NCBI GenBank assembly: GCA_050618055.1
Contig: JBNLVK010000219.1
Span: 1 to 46,252 of the forward strand
DNA length: 46,252 bases
Origin: CALDCK01 sp050618055
GTDB lineage: Bacteria > Myxococcota_A > UBA9160 > SMWR01
Direction: 5' to 3'
Part shown: in pieces, positions 1 to 8,145 of the stretch
Position numbering within the stretch: the first letter of the stretch is position 1
How the letters are laid out: each line of letters starts with the position of its first letter
Translations under genes and position numbers: made by a program
The notes under the pieces: model-generated
What the model saw: only the letters and a program-made list of their open reading frames with translations
What the model was told of the DNA's origin: nothing
Database searches by the model: none

Positions 1-1
1 G

Positions 2-211
2 AAGATCGTTTCGCCGGTGAACCCGTCCGACTGCTGCAGCGACGAGACCCGTGAAATGGTCGGCAACGTGCGCGAGATCGACGGCTTCAAGTTCTGCTAC
101 AAGATCTGCGTCGAGTGCGGTCACGCGGTGAAGTTCTACTTCCCGGCCGCCGGCTCCACGAGCGAGGCGGTGAAGGAGTACCGCCAGTGGAAGCGCTACA
201 TGGTCCAGTGA
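2..211 (+). CDS. C-terminal part of a small Cys-rich protein (5' end outside window)
   Basis: The open frame runs in from the window edge (KIVSPVNPSDCC...), so the GTG at 17 is probably internal. The 64 or more visible residues carry a CC pair, a lone Cys and a CxxC pair (CVEC) spaced like metal ligands, and the rest is hydrophilic. I do not recognise the family; a small zinc-ribbon or Fe-S-type protein is an inference from the cysteines alone. The TGA stop is followed by a clear intrinsic terminator at 240-270, which separates this gene from folC. Confidence 0.6.
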   Translation, partial: KIVSPVNPSDCCSDETREMVGNVREIDGFKFCYKICVECGHAVKFYFPAAGSTSEAVKEYRQWKRYMVQ

Positions 212-239
212 CGCCGTAGCGTCCTGTTCTCGCGAATCC

Positions 240-270
240 ACGAGGCGGCCTCTCCGGGGTCGCCTCGTTT
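240..270 (+). terminator. Rho-independent terminator after the Cys-rich gene
   Basis: A perfect 8-bp stem (acgaggcg pairing with cgcctcgt, a 13-base loop between) is followed by tttcgttcc, a partial T-tract. It lies 28 bases after the stop of the upstream gene and before folC, as expected for a transcription end. Confidence 0.75.
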
Positions 271-315
271 CGTTCCAGCCAGCTTCGTTCCAACCGAGCT
301 CCGGCGAGGTCGTTC

Positions 316-1698
316 TTGCCCCCCGACCCCCGCGCACCGATCGAGACCGTCGCCGACCCCGCCGCCTGGCTGGAGGGGCTGATCAACGTCGAGAAGCGGC
401 CCGACTGGCCCTACCGGCGCTTCTCGCTGGAGCCGATCCGAGCGCTGCTCGCGCGGCTGGGCTCTCCCGAGCGCGGGCTGTCGGTGCTGCACGTGGCCGG
501 CTCGAAGGGCAAGGGCAGCACCGCCCTGCTGGCCGAACGCCTGCTGCGCGGCGCCGGGCTGCGCACCGGCACGTTCACCTCGCCGCACCTGGAGAGCTGG
601 ACCGAGCGCTTCCGCATCGACGGCGAGCCGGTGGATGGCGCACGGCTGGCCGCCGCGGTGTCGCGCGTGCGTCCCCACGTCGAGGCGCTGCACGAGGGCG
701 ACGTCGACCAGGCGCCCACCTTCTTCGACGCCACCACCGCCACCGCCTTCCTGCTGTTCGCCGAGGCGCGCCTCGACCAGGCGATCGTCGAGGTCGGTCT
801 CGGCGGCCGTCTCGACTCGACCAACGCCTGCACGCCGCGCGTCACCTGCATCACCAGCATCGAGCTCGAGCACACCGACCGCCTGGGCGACACGCTGGCG
901 GCGATCGCCGGCGAGAAGGCGGGCATCCTGAAGCCGGGCGTGCCCGCCGTGGTGGGCCGGCTGCCGGACGAGGCGCTGGCGCGCGTGCTCGCGCGCGCCG
1001 ACGAGGTGGGGGCGCCGGTCTCCCGGCTGGACCGCGACGTGGCGCTGGAGGCCCGCGCCGACGGGCCGTTCGGCTGGCGCGTGCGGGTGGTCGACGGAGA
1101 CCTGGACGCGCGCTTCGCGCTGCCGCTGCCGGGCGCGGCGGCGCCGTTGAACGCCGCGCTGGCGCTGGCCTGCGTGAAGCGGCTGGGCGCGATCCCGGAC
1201 GGGGCGCTGGCGCGCACCGCGGCGACGGCGCTGGCCGACGCGGTGCTGCCCGGGCGCATCGAGGTGCTGGAGCGCGAGCCCACCGTGCTGGTCGACGCGG
1301 CCCACACCCCCGCGTCGGCCCGCGCGCTGGCCCGCGTGCTGCGCGACCTGGCACGTCCCACGGACCTGGTGCTGTCGGTCTCCGGCGACAAGGACCTGCC
1401 GCTGATCCTGGGGGCGCTGCTGCCGCTGGCGCGCTCCGCCACGCTCACCCGCGCCGAGCCGGCGCGCTCGCTGGCGCCGCAGGAGATCGCGCGGGTGGCC
1501 CGCGACGTGGCGCCCGGGCTGTCGCTTCGGGTGGTGCCGAACCCGCACCTGGCGGTGCGGGCCGCGCGCGAGGCGCTCGGTCCGGGCCAGGCGCTGTGCG
1601 TCGCCGGATCGGTCTACCTGGCCGGCATCGCCCGCTCGGTGCTGCGCGACCCGTCGTCGAACGCGCGCGTCGCCGTCACCCGGCCGAGGCCCGCGTGA
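316..1698 (+). CDS. folC: FolC: folylpolyglutamate synthase / dihydrofolate synthase
   Basis: This cytosolic ATP-dependent Mur-ligase-fold enzyme adds glutamate to dihydropteroate or to reduced folates. The P-loop GSKGKGST lies near residues 60-67 and is followed by the TSPHLESWTERFRIDG segment typical of FolC. VEVGLGGRLDSTN and the LEHTDRLGDTLAAIAGEKAGI block follow in mid-protein, and VDAAHTPAS sits in the C-terminal ligase domain. The usual form of that last motif is DGAHNP, so the Asn is Thr here. The length of 460 residues is slightly above the family norm. The TTG start at 316 is supported by GAGGT five bases upstream. The stop overlaps the start of the MFS gene, so the two are probably cotranscribed. 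No accD, a frequent neighbour, is visible. Confidence 0.9.
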   Translation: MPPDPRAPIETVADPAAWLEGLINVEKRPDWPYRRFSLEPIRALLARLGSPERGLSVLHVAGSKGKGSTALLAERLLRGAGLRTGTFTSPHLESWTERFRIDGEPVDGARLAAAVSRVRPHVEALHEGDVDQAPTFFDATTATAFLLFAEARLDQAIVEVGLGGRLDSTNACTPRVTCITSIELEHTDRLGDTLAAIAGEKAGILKPGVPAVVGRLPDEALARVLARADEVGAPVSRLDRDVALEARADGPFGWRVRVVDGDLDARFALPLPGAAAPLNAALALACVKRLGAIPDGALARTAATALADAVLPGRIEVLEREPTVLVDAAHTPASARALARVLRDLARPTDLVLSVSGDKDLPLILGALLPLARSATLTRAEPARSLAPQEIARVARDVAPGLSLRVVPNPHLAVRAAREALGPGQALCVAGSVYLAGIARSVLRDPSSNARVAVTRPRPA

Positions 1699-2990
1699 AG
1701 GAGTCGACCGCCGCGCCCGCATCCACCGTCTCGGCCGAGCAGCGCTTCGACGCGGAGGTCCGCAGCCACCTGCGCCGCAACTACCTGGCCCACCTCGCCC
1801 ACGGTCTGCTGGGCCAGACCGGCATGCGGCTGCTGAACGCGCCGACCTTCATCCCGGCCTACGTGTTCGCGCTGTCCGGGTCGGAGCTGGCGGTGGGCGT
1901 CGCCCGCGGGCTCCAGTACCTGGGCATGTTCCTGTCGCCGATCGTGGGCGCGACGGTGATCGAGCACCGCCGTCGCGTGCTGCCGGTGGGCTTCACCGTG
2001 GGCGCGCTGATGCGCGTGCAGATCCTGGGGCTCGCGCTGGCCGGCCTGTTCCTGGCGCCCCCCGGACCCCTCTACGCCTGCTTCCTGTTCCTGGGCCTGT
2101 TCGGCGTCTTCCTGGGCGTGCAGGGCGTGGTGTTCAACTTCCTGGTCTCGAAGGTCGTCCCGGTCGACGTGCGGGGCCGTCTGATGGGCCTGCGCAACGC
2201 GCTGTCCGGGCTGACCGCCTTCGCGGTCAGCCTCTACGCCGGCAGCCGGCTCATCGAGGACGACGTGCTCGGGAACGGCTACGCCGCCACCTTCCTGCTG
2301 GCCTTCGCGCTGACCAGCGTGGGCCTGCTGATGCTGCTGTTCGTGCGCGAGCCCGAGTCGCCCGGCGTGCGTCAGGCGACCGCGGTCACCCAGCGGCTGC
2401 GCGAGCTGCCGGCGCTGCTGCGCCAGGACCCGGAGTTCACCCGCTACTTCCTGGCCCGCGCGCTGGCGGTCACCGGCCGCATGGCGATGCCCTTCTACAT
2501 CCTCTACGCCCAGGCCGAGCTCACCATCTCGGCCACGCGGCTCGGCGAGCTGACCGCCGCCTTCGTGCTGGCCCAGAGCGTCGGCAACCTGGGCTGGGGG
2601 GCGGTGGCCGACCGGGCCGGCTTCCGCGCCGTGTTCCTGGCGTCGCTCTCGACGTGGATGCTGTCGGCGGTCGCGCTGCTGGCGACGTCGGGCTACGGCT
2701 GGCTGCTGCTGGTGTTCGTGGGCCTGGGGGCGGGGCAGGGCGGCTTCCAGATGTCGGCCCAGAACCTGGTGCTCGAGTTCGGCTCGCGCCAGAACCTGCC
2801 GCTGCGCATCGCGGTGGCGAACTCGGCGTCGGAGCTGGTGGCGGCGGTCGGCGCGGTGGGGGGCGGCGCGCGGGGCCTGCTGGTCTCCCACACCGCCGTC
2901 TTCCTGGTGGCCATCACGGCCCAGTCGGTCGCCATCGCGCTCGTCTTCTTCGGCGTTCGCGAGCCGCGCACGCGCCCGCCGCGGGGGTAG
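1695..2990 (+). CDS. MFS transporter
   Basis: This integral inner-membrane protein of about 431 residues has roughly 12 hydrophobic segments in two halves, with a charged central loop near residues 215-250 (VREPESPGVRQAT...). A conserved-looking loop, VVPVDVRGRLMGLRNALSG, lies between early helices. The GTG at 1695 is chosen because it overlaps the folC stop (GTGA); the longer frame from 1596 lies inside folC. The substrate cannot be read from sequence. Coupling to folC hints at a metabolite or folate-related compound but does not prove it. The gene ends just before a perfect hairpin at 3031. Confidence 0.8.
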   Translation: MKESTAAPASTVSAEQRFDAEVRSHLRRNYLAHLAHGLLGQTGMRLLNAPTFIPAYVFALSGSELAVGVARGLQYLGMFLSPIVGATVIEHRRRVLPVGFTVGALMRVQILGLALAGLFLAPPGPLYACFLFLGLFGVFLGVQGVVFNFLVSKVVPVDVRGRLMGLRNALSGLTAFAVSLYAGSRLIEDDVLGNGYAATFLLAFALTSVGLLMLLFVREPESPGVRQATAVTQRLRELPALLRQDPEFTRYFLARALAVTGRMAMPFYILYAQAELTISATRLGELTAAFVLAQSVGNLGWGAVADRAGFRAVFLASLSTWMLSAVALLATSGYGWLLLVFVGLGAGQGGFQMSAQNLVLEFGSRQNLPLRIAVANSASELVAAVGAVGGGARGLLVSHTAVFLVAITAQSVAIALVFFGVREPRTRPPRG

Positions 2991-3030
2991 CGCGGGTCGC
3001 GGGGGTGACGATCCGCGGCGATTCGTGAGG

Positions 3031-3053
3031 GGGTGACGCGATTCGCGTCACCC
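3031..3053. terminator. Perfect hairpin between convergent genes
   Basis: The sequence gggtgacgcg-att-cgcgtcaccc forms a perfect 10-bp stem with a 3-base loop, 40 bases after the MFS stop. There is no T-tract, so it could act as a Rho-assisted end or a 3' RNA-stabilising structure on either strand. Confidence 0.5.
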
Positions 3054-3219
3054 GTCGCGCGTGGGTTGCGGTCCGCCTGCGGATCGTCTGCCGGTGCCGC
3101 GTCGGCGTCCGCCGCGGAAGAACCCATCCACGTCCGGGGGTTGGCCGGCCTAGGCGCACACCGTGCCCGGCGCTGGCACATGGCTTGCTCTACATGGGGA
3201 TCAGCCAAGGTTCGATGAG

Positions 3220-3273
3220 GCCCGGGCCGGCTGCCCCTCCCGTCGCACATGCGTGTGACGAGCCGGCCCGGGC
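3220..3273. terminator. Nested hairpin downstream of the homocysteine methyltransferase
   Basis: Arms 3220-3232 and 3261-3273 are perfect 13-base inverted repeats (core cccgggccggct). They enclose a second hairpin, 3242-3248 with 3253-3259 (gtcgcac/gtgtgac, one G-T wobble, loop atgc). The outer arm ends next to the TAG stop (3275-3277) of the minus-strand gene, so it probably ends or protects that transcript. No T-tract is present. Confidence 0.45.
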
Positions 3274-3274
3274 T

Positions 3275-4225
3275 CTATCGTTCCTGGCCGGAGAGCGCGC
3301 GGCGCACCGCGGCCAGGTGGTCCGGGGTCGTCCCGCAGCAGCCGCCCAGCACGTGGGCGCCGGCCGCGAGCCAGCGAAGCGCCGCCTCGGCGAAGTCCCC
3401 CGGCGAGCAGTCCTCGCTGCGGCGGAAGCCGCTGGCGTCGTCCGGCTCGCCCAGGTTGGCGTAGACGCCGAAGGGCGCGCCGCACGCCGCCAGCACCTCC
3501 AGGCAGGCGGACACGTTCGACGGCGGCAGGCAGTTGACGCCGACCGCCGTCGCGCCGGCGTCGAGCGCGCGCCGCGCGGCCGCGTCGAGGGGGCTTCCGT
3601 CCAGCAGCCGGGCGCCGTCCCAGCAGACGAAGCTGGCGAGCACCGGCAGGTCGCGCGCCACGGCGGCGCCCGTGGCGATCTCCGCCTCGCCGGCCGTGTT
3701 CATCGTCTCCACCAGCACCGCGTCGACGCCGGCCTCGTCCAGGCAGCGCGCGTGCTCGGCGTGCTCGGCGCGCAGGAATGCCTCGTCGGGCACCCGGTCG
3801 GGCCGGTAGCAGTCGGCCAGCGGCGGCGCCGAGCCGAGCACGAGCGCCGGGTGGGCGTCGCCGGCGGCCGCGTCCTCCGCCGCCTGGCGGGCCAGCGCCA
3901 CCGCCGTGCGCGTCAGCTCCGGGGCGCGCTCGGCCAGGCCCCCGGCGGCCAGCGTGTGGCGCTGGGTGCGGAAGGTGTTGGCGGTGACCGCCTCGACGCC
4001 GGCCGCCAGGTAGGCGGCGTGGACCCCGCGCACCACCTCCGGGTGGTCGATCAGCGCCGGCGCCGACCACAGCGGCAGCGCGGTCGGCAGGCCCAGGCGC
4101 TCGAGCTCGGTGCCGGTGGCGCCGTCGAGCAGCAGCGCCTCGCCTGCGGCCAGGCGCTCGCGTGCGCGGCGGCGTCGCTCCGGGTCCGCCGCCGCCGGAT
4201 GCGGCCGGTATACTCCCGCGCTCAA
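3275..4225 (-). CDS. Homocysteine S-methyltransferase family protein
   Basis: This is a stand-alone domain of the Zn-dependent homocysteine methyltransferase (MmuM/BHMT/MetH N-terminal) type, expected to move a methyl group from S-methylmethionine, betaine or a similar donor to homocysteine. LLDGATGTELERLG lies near residues 31-44, VTANTFRTQRHTL near 80, the first zinc Cys in GVNC near 224, and the paired zinc cysteines in GGCCGTTP close to the C-terminus. All three Zn ligands are therefore present. About 316 residues matches the family. The start is uncertain: the only available initiator is a TTG at 4225 that overlaps the ATG of the divergent GH36 gene. No MetF or MetE neighbour is seen, so the methyl donor is unknown. 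Confidence 0.82.
   Translation of the reverse strand: MSAGVYRPHPAAADPERRRRARERLAAGEALLLDGATGTELERLGLPTALPLWSAPALIDHPEVVRGVHAAYLAAGVEAVTANTFRTQRHTLAAGGLAERAPELTRTAVALARQAAEDAAAGDAHPALVLGSAPPLADCYRPDRVPDEAFLRAEHAEHARCLDEAGVDAVLVETMNTAGEAEIATGAAVARDLPVLASFVCWDGARLLDGSPLDAAARRALDAGATAVGVNCLPPSNVSACLEVLAACGAPFGVYANLGEPDDASGFRRSEDCSPGDFAEAALRWLAAGAHVLGGCCGTTPDHLAAVRRALSGQER
4209..4214 (+). promoter_or_regulatory. -10 element (TATACT) for the GH36-HAD gene, near-leaderless
   Basis: TATACT differs from the TATAAT consensus at one base and ends 10 bases before the ATG at 4225. No TTGACA-like -35 is visible at the right spacing. The transcript would start almost at the ATG, in line with other genes in this window. 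Confidence 0.45.
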
Positions 4226-6774
4226 TGTCCCGTTCCGCCTCCGCCCTGGTTCACGAACGGGCCGGTCGTGTCGAGCTCACCTCGCTCGGACTCCGGGCGG
4301 AGGCTACCGCTTCGCCCGCGTCGTGCGACTTCGCCGTCGGCGCCACGCGCTTCGGCGCCCTCGAGCTGGACGTGGCGGTCGAGAGCGAGAGCGACTGTCT
4401 GCGCGTGCAGGGGCGGGTCCGCAACGCGGGCGACGCCCCGCTGCGCCTGGCGGCCGTGGTGGTGGAGCTGCGCTGGACCGGGCACGGCGCGCGCTCGCTG
4501 CGCTACCTGCGCAACGGCTGGCAGTCCTGGTCCTGCACCGGCGCCCGGCCGCTCGACGACGCGGGCACGCCCGCCTTCCCGTCGGGCCCCTGGCTGCGCG
4601 GCTTCCACCACGCCGTCGGCGAGGTGCCGGGCGATCGCGCCGGCTGGCACGAGTCGGAGCTGGTGACGGTGGTGGGCGACGCCGAGGGCGACGCCTGCCT
4701 GCTGCTCGGGGCCTACGAGCGGGGCGAGGCCTTCGCGCTGGTCTACGCGCGGCGGGCCGGCGACGCGCTGGAGGCGGCGCTCGAGCTGCGCTTCGACGCG
4801 GAGCTGGCCCCGGGCGAGTCGCGCGCGCTGGAGACCCTGCGCGTGGCCCTCGGCAGCGACCCGAGCGAGCTGCTCGAGGCCTACGCCCAGGACTACGGAC
4901 GCCGCGCCGGGGCCCGCGTCACCTGGCCCACGCCGTCGGGCTGGTGCAGCTGGTACTACGCGTTCCACGACGTCCGCGAGGACGACGTGCTGCGCAACCT
5001 GGAGGCGCTGGCCGCGGCCCGCGACGCGCTGCCCGTCGAGGTCGTGCAGATCGACGACGGCTTCCAGCGCGCCATCGGCGACTGGCGCGAGACCAACCCG
5101 AAGTTCCCACGCGGGCTGGCGCCGCTGGCCGCCGACATCCGCTCGGCCGGCTTCACGCCCGGCCTCTGGACCGCGCCCTTCTGCGCCGTCCGGGAGAGCC
5201 GGCTGTTCGAGGAGCACGCCGACTGGCTGCTCCAGGGGGACGACGGTCCCTTCCAGGCCATGGTCCACGGTCAGTGGGCGCCGGACGCGAAGGTCCATTC
5301 CCTCGACCCGAGCCGGCCCGAGGTGACGGACCACCTGGAGGGCCTGTTCGCCGACCTGGTGGCCATGGGCTTCCGCTACCTGAAGCTCGACTTCCTGTTC
5401 GTGGCGGCGCTCGCCGCGCGCGCCTTCGACGACGGTCTGGGACGCGCGGCCCGGCTGCGCCGCGGTCTGGAGGCGATCCGCAGGGGCGCCGGCGACGAGG
5501 TCTTCCTGCTGGGCTGCGGCTGCCCGCTGGGCGCGGCGGTGGGCGTGGTCGACGGCATGCGCATCGGTCCGGACGTGGCGCCCCACTGGCGGCCCGACGC
5601 GAAGGGCCGGGTGCCGGGACTCGAGGAGACCATGCCGTCCACCCGCTCGGCGCTGCGCAGCATCCTGGGCCGGGCCTGGATGCACCGGCGGCTCTGGATC
5701 AACGATCCGGACTGCCTGATGGTGCGCGGCGACGACACGCAGCTCTCGTCCGCCGAGCGCGAGGCGCTGGCGGTGGCGATCGCCGCCACCGGGGGCGCCT
5801 GCGTCTTCTCCGACGATCTCACCAAGCTCGACGGCGACGCGCGCCGGCTGCTGGCGACCACCCTGCGCGAGTCGGCGGCGGTCGACGGCGAGGGGCTGCC
5901 CGGCGTGGCCCGTGTGACCGACCTGCTGGCCGGCGACATCCCGAGCCGCGTCGAGATCGACGGGGGGACCGGGCGCGCCCGCGGCGTGGTGAACGCCGGC
6001 GAGGACGCGCTCCTGCGCGACGCCGGCGCGCTCACGACGCGCATCGGTCCGCCGCCGGAGGCGGGACGACTGCACGTCGCGGCCCACGGCGGCGCGCTGC
6101 TCCGCGACGATCGCTCGCCGCCGCTGGCCGTCTTCTGCGACTTCGCCGGCACCTTCTCGGTGCAGGACGTGGGAGCCACGCTGGCGCTGCGCCACGGCGG
6201 CGAGCGCCGTCCCCAGCAGTGGGCCCGCTACGAGCGCGGCGAGATCACGCCCTGGGACTACAACCTGGAGATCCTCGACGGTCTGCCCATCGGCGTCGAG
6301 GAGACCGACGCCTTCCTGCGCAGTGTCGACCTGGACGCGGGCGCGCGGGCCCTGCTGGCCTGGTGCCGCGCGCAGGGCGTTCCCTTCCGCGTGCTCTCCG
6401 ACGGCTTCGACTGGAACCTGAACCGGCTCCAGCGCATCCACGACGTGCGCTTCGCCTACGCCGCCAACCGGCTGCGCATCGAGGACGGCCGCTGGCGGAT
6501 CGCCGCCGGGCATCCGAACCCGCACTGCGGCTGCGGGACCGGCACCTGCAAGGCCGGGCTGATCCAGGCGTTCCGCGAGCTGCACCCGTCGACCCCGACC
6601 GTGCACGTCGGCAACGGGCGCGTGTCGGACAGCTGCGGCGCCGTCGCCGCCGACCACGCCTTCGCCAAGGACTCGCTGGCCACGGAGCTGGCGAAGCGGG
6701 GCGAGCCCTTCACGCCCTTCGAGACTCTCCACGACGTGGTGCCGGTGCTCGCGTCGCTCCTGGCGACCCGGTAA
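4225..6774 (+). CDS. GH36 alpha-galactosidase-like domain fused to an MtnX/SerB-like HAD domain
   Basis: The protein has 849 residues. Residues 1 to about 610 look like a GH36 glycosidase: NGWQSWS near 95, WCSWYYAF near 240, QIDDGFQ near 274, the nucleophile region YLKLDFLF with Asp389, and the acid/base region RIGPDV with Asp450. Such enzymes cleave alpha-galactosides or related alpha-linked sugars. From about residue 632 a second domain reads as an HAD phosphatase of the MtnX/SerB type: CDFAGTF (motif I), VLSDGFD (motif II), the Cys-rich HCGCGTGTCKAG segment (motif III Lys) and GNGRVSDSCGAVAAD (motif IV). Motif I has Ala where the second Asp is expected, and motif IV has GNG for GDG, so ordinary phosphatase activity is doubtful. 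The ATG at 4225 follows a TATACT box. It is first in a probable operon with the next two genes. No signal peptide is seen. Confidence 0.85.
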   Translation: MSRSASALVHERAGRVELTSLGLRAEATASPASCDFAVGATRFGALELDVAVESESDCLRVQGRVRNAGDAPLRLAAVVVELRWTGHGARSLRYLRNGWQSWSCTGARPLDDAGTPAFPSGPWLRGFHHAVGEVPGDRAGWHESELVTVVGDAEGDACLLLGAYERGEAFALVYARRAGDALEAALELRFDAELAPGESRALETLRVALGSDPSELLEAYAQDYGRRAGARVTWPTPSGWCSWYYAFHDVREDDVLRNLEALAAARDALPVEVVQIDDGFQRAIGDWRETNPKFPRGLAPLAADIRSAGFTPGLWTAPFCAVRESRLFEEHADWLLQGDDGPFQAMVHGQWAPDAKVHSLDPSRPEVTDHLEGLFADLVAMGFRYLKLDFLFVAALAARAFDDGLGRAARLRRGLEAIRRGAGDEVFLLGCGCPLGAAVGVVDGMRIGPDVAPHWRPDAKGRVPGLEETMPSTRSALRSILGRAWMHRRLWINDPDCLMVRGDDTQLSSAEREALAVAIAATGGACVFSDDLTKLDGDARRLLATTLRESAAVDGEGLPGVARVTDLLAGDIPSRVEIDGGTGRARGVVNAGEDALLRDAGALTTRIGPPPEAGRLHVAAHGGALLRDDRSPPLAVFCDFAGTFSVQDVGATLALRHGGERRPQQWARYERGEITPWDYNLEILDGLPIGVEETDAFLRSVDLDAGARALLAWCRAQGVPFRVLSDGFDWNLNRLQRIHDVRFAYAANRLRIEDGRWRIAAGHPNPHCGCGTGTCKAGLIQAFRELHPSTPTVHVGNGRVSDSCGAVAADHAFAKDSLATELAKRGEPFTPFETLHDVVPVLASLLATR

Positions 6775-6777
6775 CGT
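6772..6777 (+). promoter_or_regulatory. Possible internal -10 (TAACGT) before the FAD enzyme
   Basis: TAACGT overlaps the TAA stop of the GH36 gene and lies 8 bases before the GTG at 6786, the spacing seen at other putative leaderless starts here. No -35 is evident, and readthrough from the upstream gene is equally possible. Confidence 0.3.
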
Positions 6778-6785
6778 CGGCCCTC

Positions 6786-8132
6786 GTGAGCGCCGCAACG
6801 CAGCGAAGCGTCATCGTCGTCGGAGCGGGCCTGGCCGGGCTCGTGGCCGCCTGGCGCCTGTCGCGCCAGGGCTTCCAGGTGGCGGTGCTCGACCGCTGCG
6901 AGCGGTCGCGGCTGGGCGGTCGCGCCGGCGCCGAGCGGCGCGAGGGCTTCGCGCTGGAGCCGGTGCCGCCGGTGCTGTCGGCGGGGGACCGCCGGCTGCT
7001 GGCCTGGATCTCCGACGTGGGCATGCAGGACGACCTGCTGCCGCTGCGCCCGCTCATGACCCAGCTCGTCCACCTGGGGTCGCCCCGCGACGCCGAGGTG
7101 CGCGGCCTGTCGGACGTGCGCCGGCTGCCCGGCGTGAGCCTGCGCCAGGCGCTTCGCCTGGTGCGCCTGCCCCGGCTGCTGCGCCGCTACGGCGACGCCA
7201 TCGATCCGGCGCGGCCGGAGCGCGCCGCCGACCTGGACGACCGCAGCCTGCGCGACTTCGGGACGCTCTACTTCGGCGGCAAGGTCTTCGACGCCTGGAT
7301 GGCGCCGCTCGTCACCAGCGGATCGCTCGGCGACCCCCGGGAGATGAGCCGCGTGCAGTTCCTGCACCACGTGCGGCGCTACGGAACCGAGCGGCCGGGC
7401 CTGCCGCGCGGCTCGCTCTTCGACGTGATCGAGCGCGCCGCATCGGAGCTGAACGTGCGCACCCGCGTGGAGGTGGTGGGAACCGCGCCGCGCGAGGGGG
7501 GCGGCGTGCGCGTGGTGCTGGGCGACGGCCGGCAGGTGGGCGCCGACGCGGTGGTGCTGGCGGTTCCGGCCCACGAGGCGCTGCGCCTGGGCGGACCGCT
7601 GCTGTCGCCGGCCGAACGCGACGGGCTGTCGGCGGTGCGCTACGCGCCGGGCATCACCGTGGCCGCGGCCCTGTGCCGGCCGCCGTCGGCGCGTCCCGTG
7701 CGCCTGCTGGTGCCGCGCAGCGAGGACTCGCCCATCGAGTGCGCGACCCTGGAGGCGGGTCTGCCGGCCGCGCGCGCGCCGGAAGGACTGGGACTGGCGC
7801 TGGTGCGTGCGACGCCCGGGTTCGCCGCGGCCCACCTGGACGCGCCGGCCGAGGCGGTGGAGAAGGACCTGCTCGGAGCCCTCGACGTGCTGCGCCCCGG
7901 GATCCAGCGCTCGGTCGAGTTCTCGCGCGTGCTGCGCACCGCCCACGCGGCCCCGCGCTTCGACGTCGGGCGCTACCGTGAGATCGCGCGCTTCGAGCGC
8001 GTTCAGCGCGACCTGCGCGCCGGCGGGCGTCGGCTCTACTTCGCCGGCGACTACCTCCAGCACCCGTCCTTCGAGGGGGCGGTCGTGTCGGCGGAGCGCA
8101 CCGCCGACGCGGTCCAGGAAGACCTGCGCTGA
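6786..8132 (+). CDS. FAD-dependent amine-oxidase-family oxidoreductase (HemY/COG1232-like)
   Basis: This 448-residue protein has an N-terminal Rossmann FAD site (VVGAGLAGLVAAWRL, about residues 10-24), a second dinucleotide motif LGGRAGAE near 41-48, and the C-terminal FAD-contact segment YFAGDYLQHPSFEGAVVSAERTADA. This is the layout of protoporphyrinogen-oxidase, phytoene-desaturase and monoamine-oxidase relatives. The classical HemY segment after GGR is not matched, so haem synthesis is not claimed; a hydroxysqualene- or carotenoid-type substrate is equally possible. The GTG start lies 11 bases after the GH36 stop. The ferritin-like gene follows 13 bases downstream with its own ribosome site. 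Confidence 0.8.
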   Translation: MSAATQRSVIVVGAGLAGLVAAWRLSRQGFQVAVLDRCERSRLGGRAGAERREGFALEPVPPVLSAGDRRLLAWISDVGMQDDLLPLRPLMTQLVHLGSPRDAEVRGLSDVRRLPGVSLRQALRLVRLPRLLRRYGDAIDPARPERAADLDDRSLRDFGTLYFGGKVFDAWMAPLVTSGSLGDPREMSRVQFLHHVRRYGTERPGLPRGSLFDVIERAASELNVRTRVEVVGTAPREGGGVRVVLGDGRQVGADAVVLAVPAHEALRLGGPLLSPAERDGLSAVRYAPGITVAAALCRPPSARPVRLLVPRSEDSPIECATLEAGLPAARAPEGLGLALVRATPGFAAAHLDAPAEAVEKDLLGALDVLRPGIQRSVEFSRVLRTAHAAPRFDVGRYREIARFERVQRDLRAGGRRLYFAGDYLQHPSFEGAVVSAERTADAVQEDLR

Positions 8133-8145
8133 GCCGGAGGACACC

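Noticed and set aside
6786..8132. HemY protoporphyrinogen oxidase
   Set aside because: The FAD motifs fit the wider amine-oxidase family, but the segment after GGR does not match HemY and no haem genes are adjacent.
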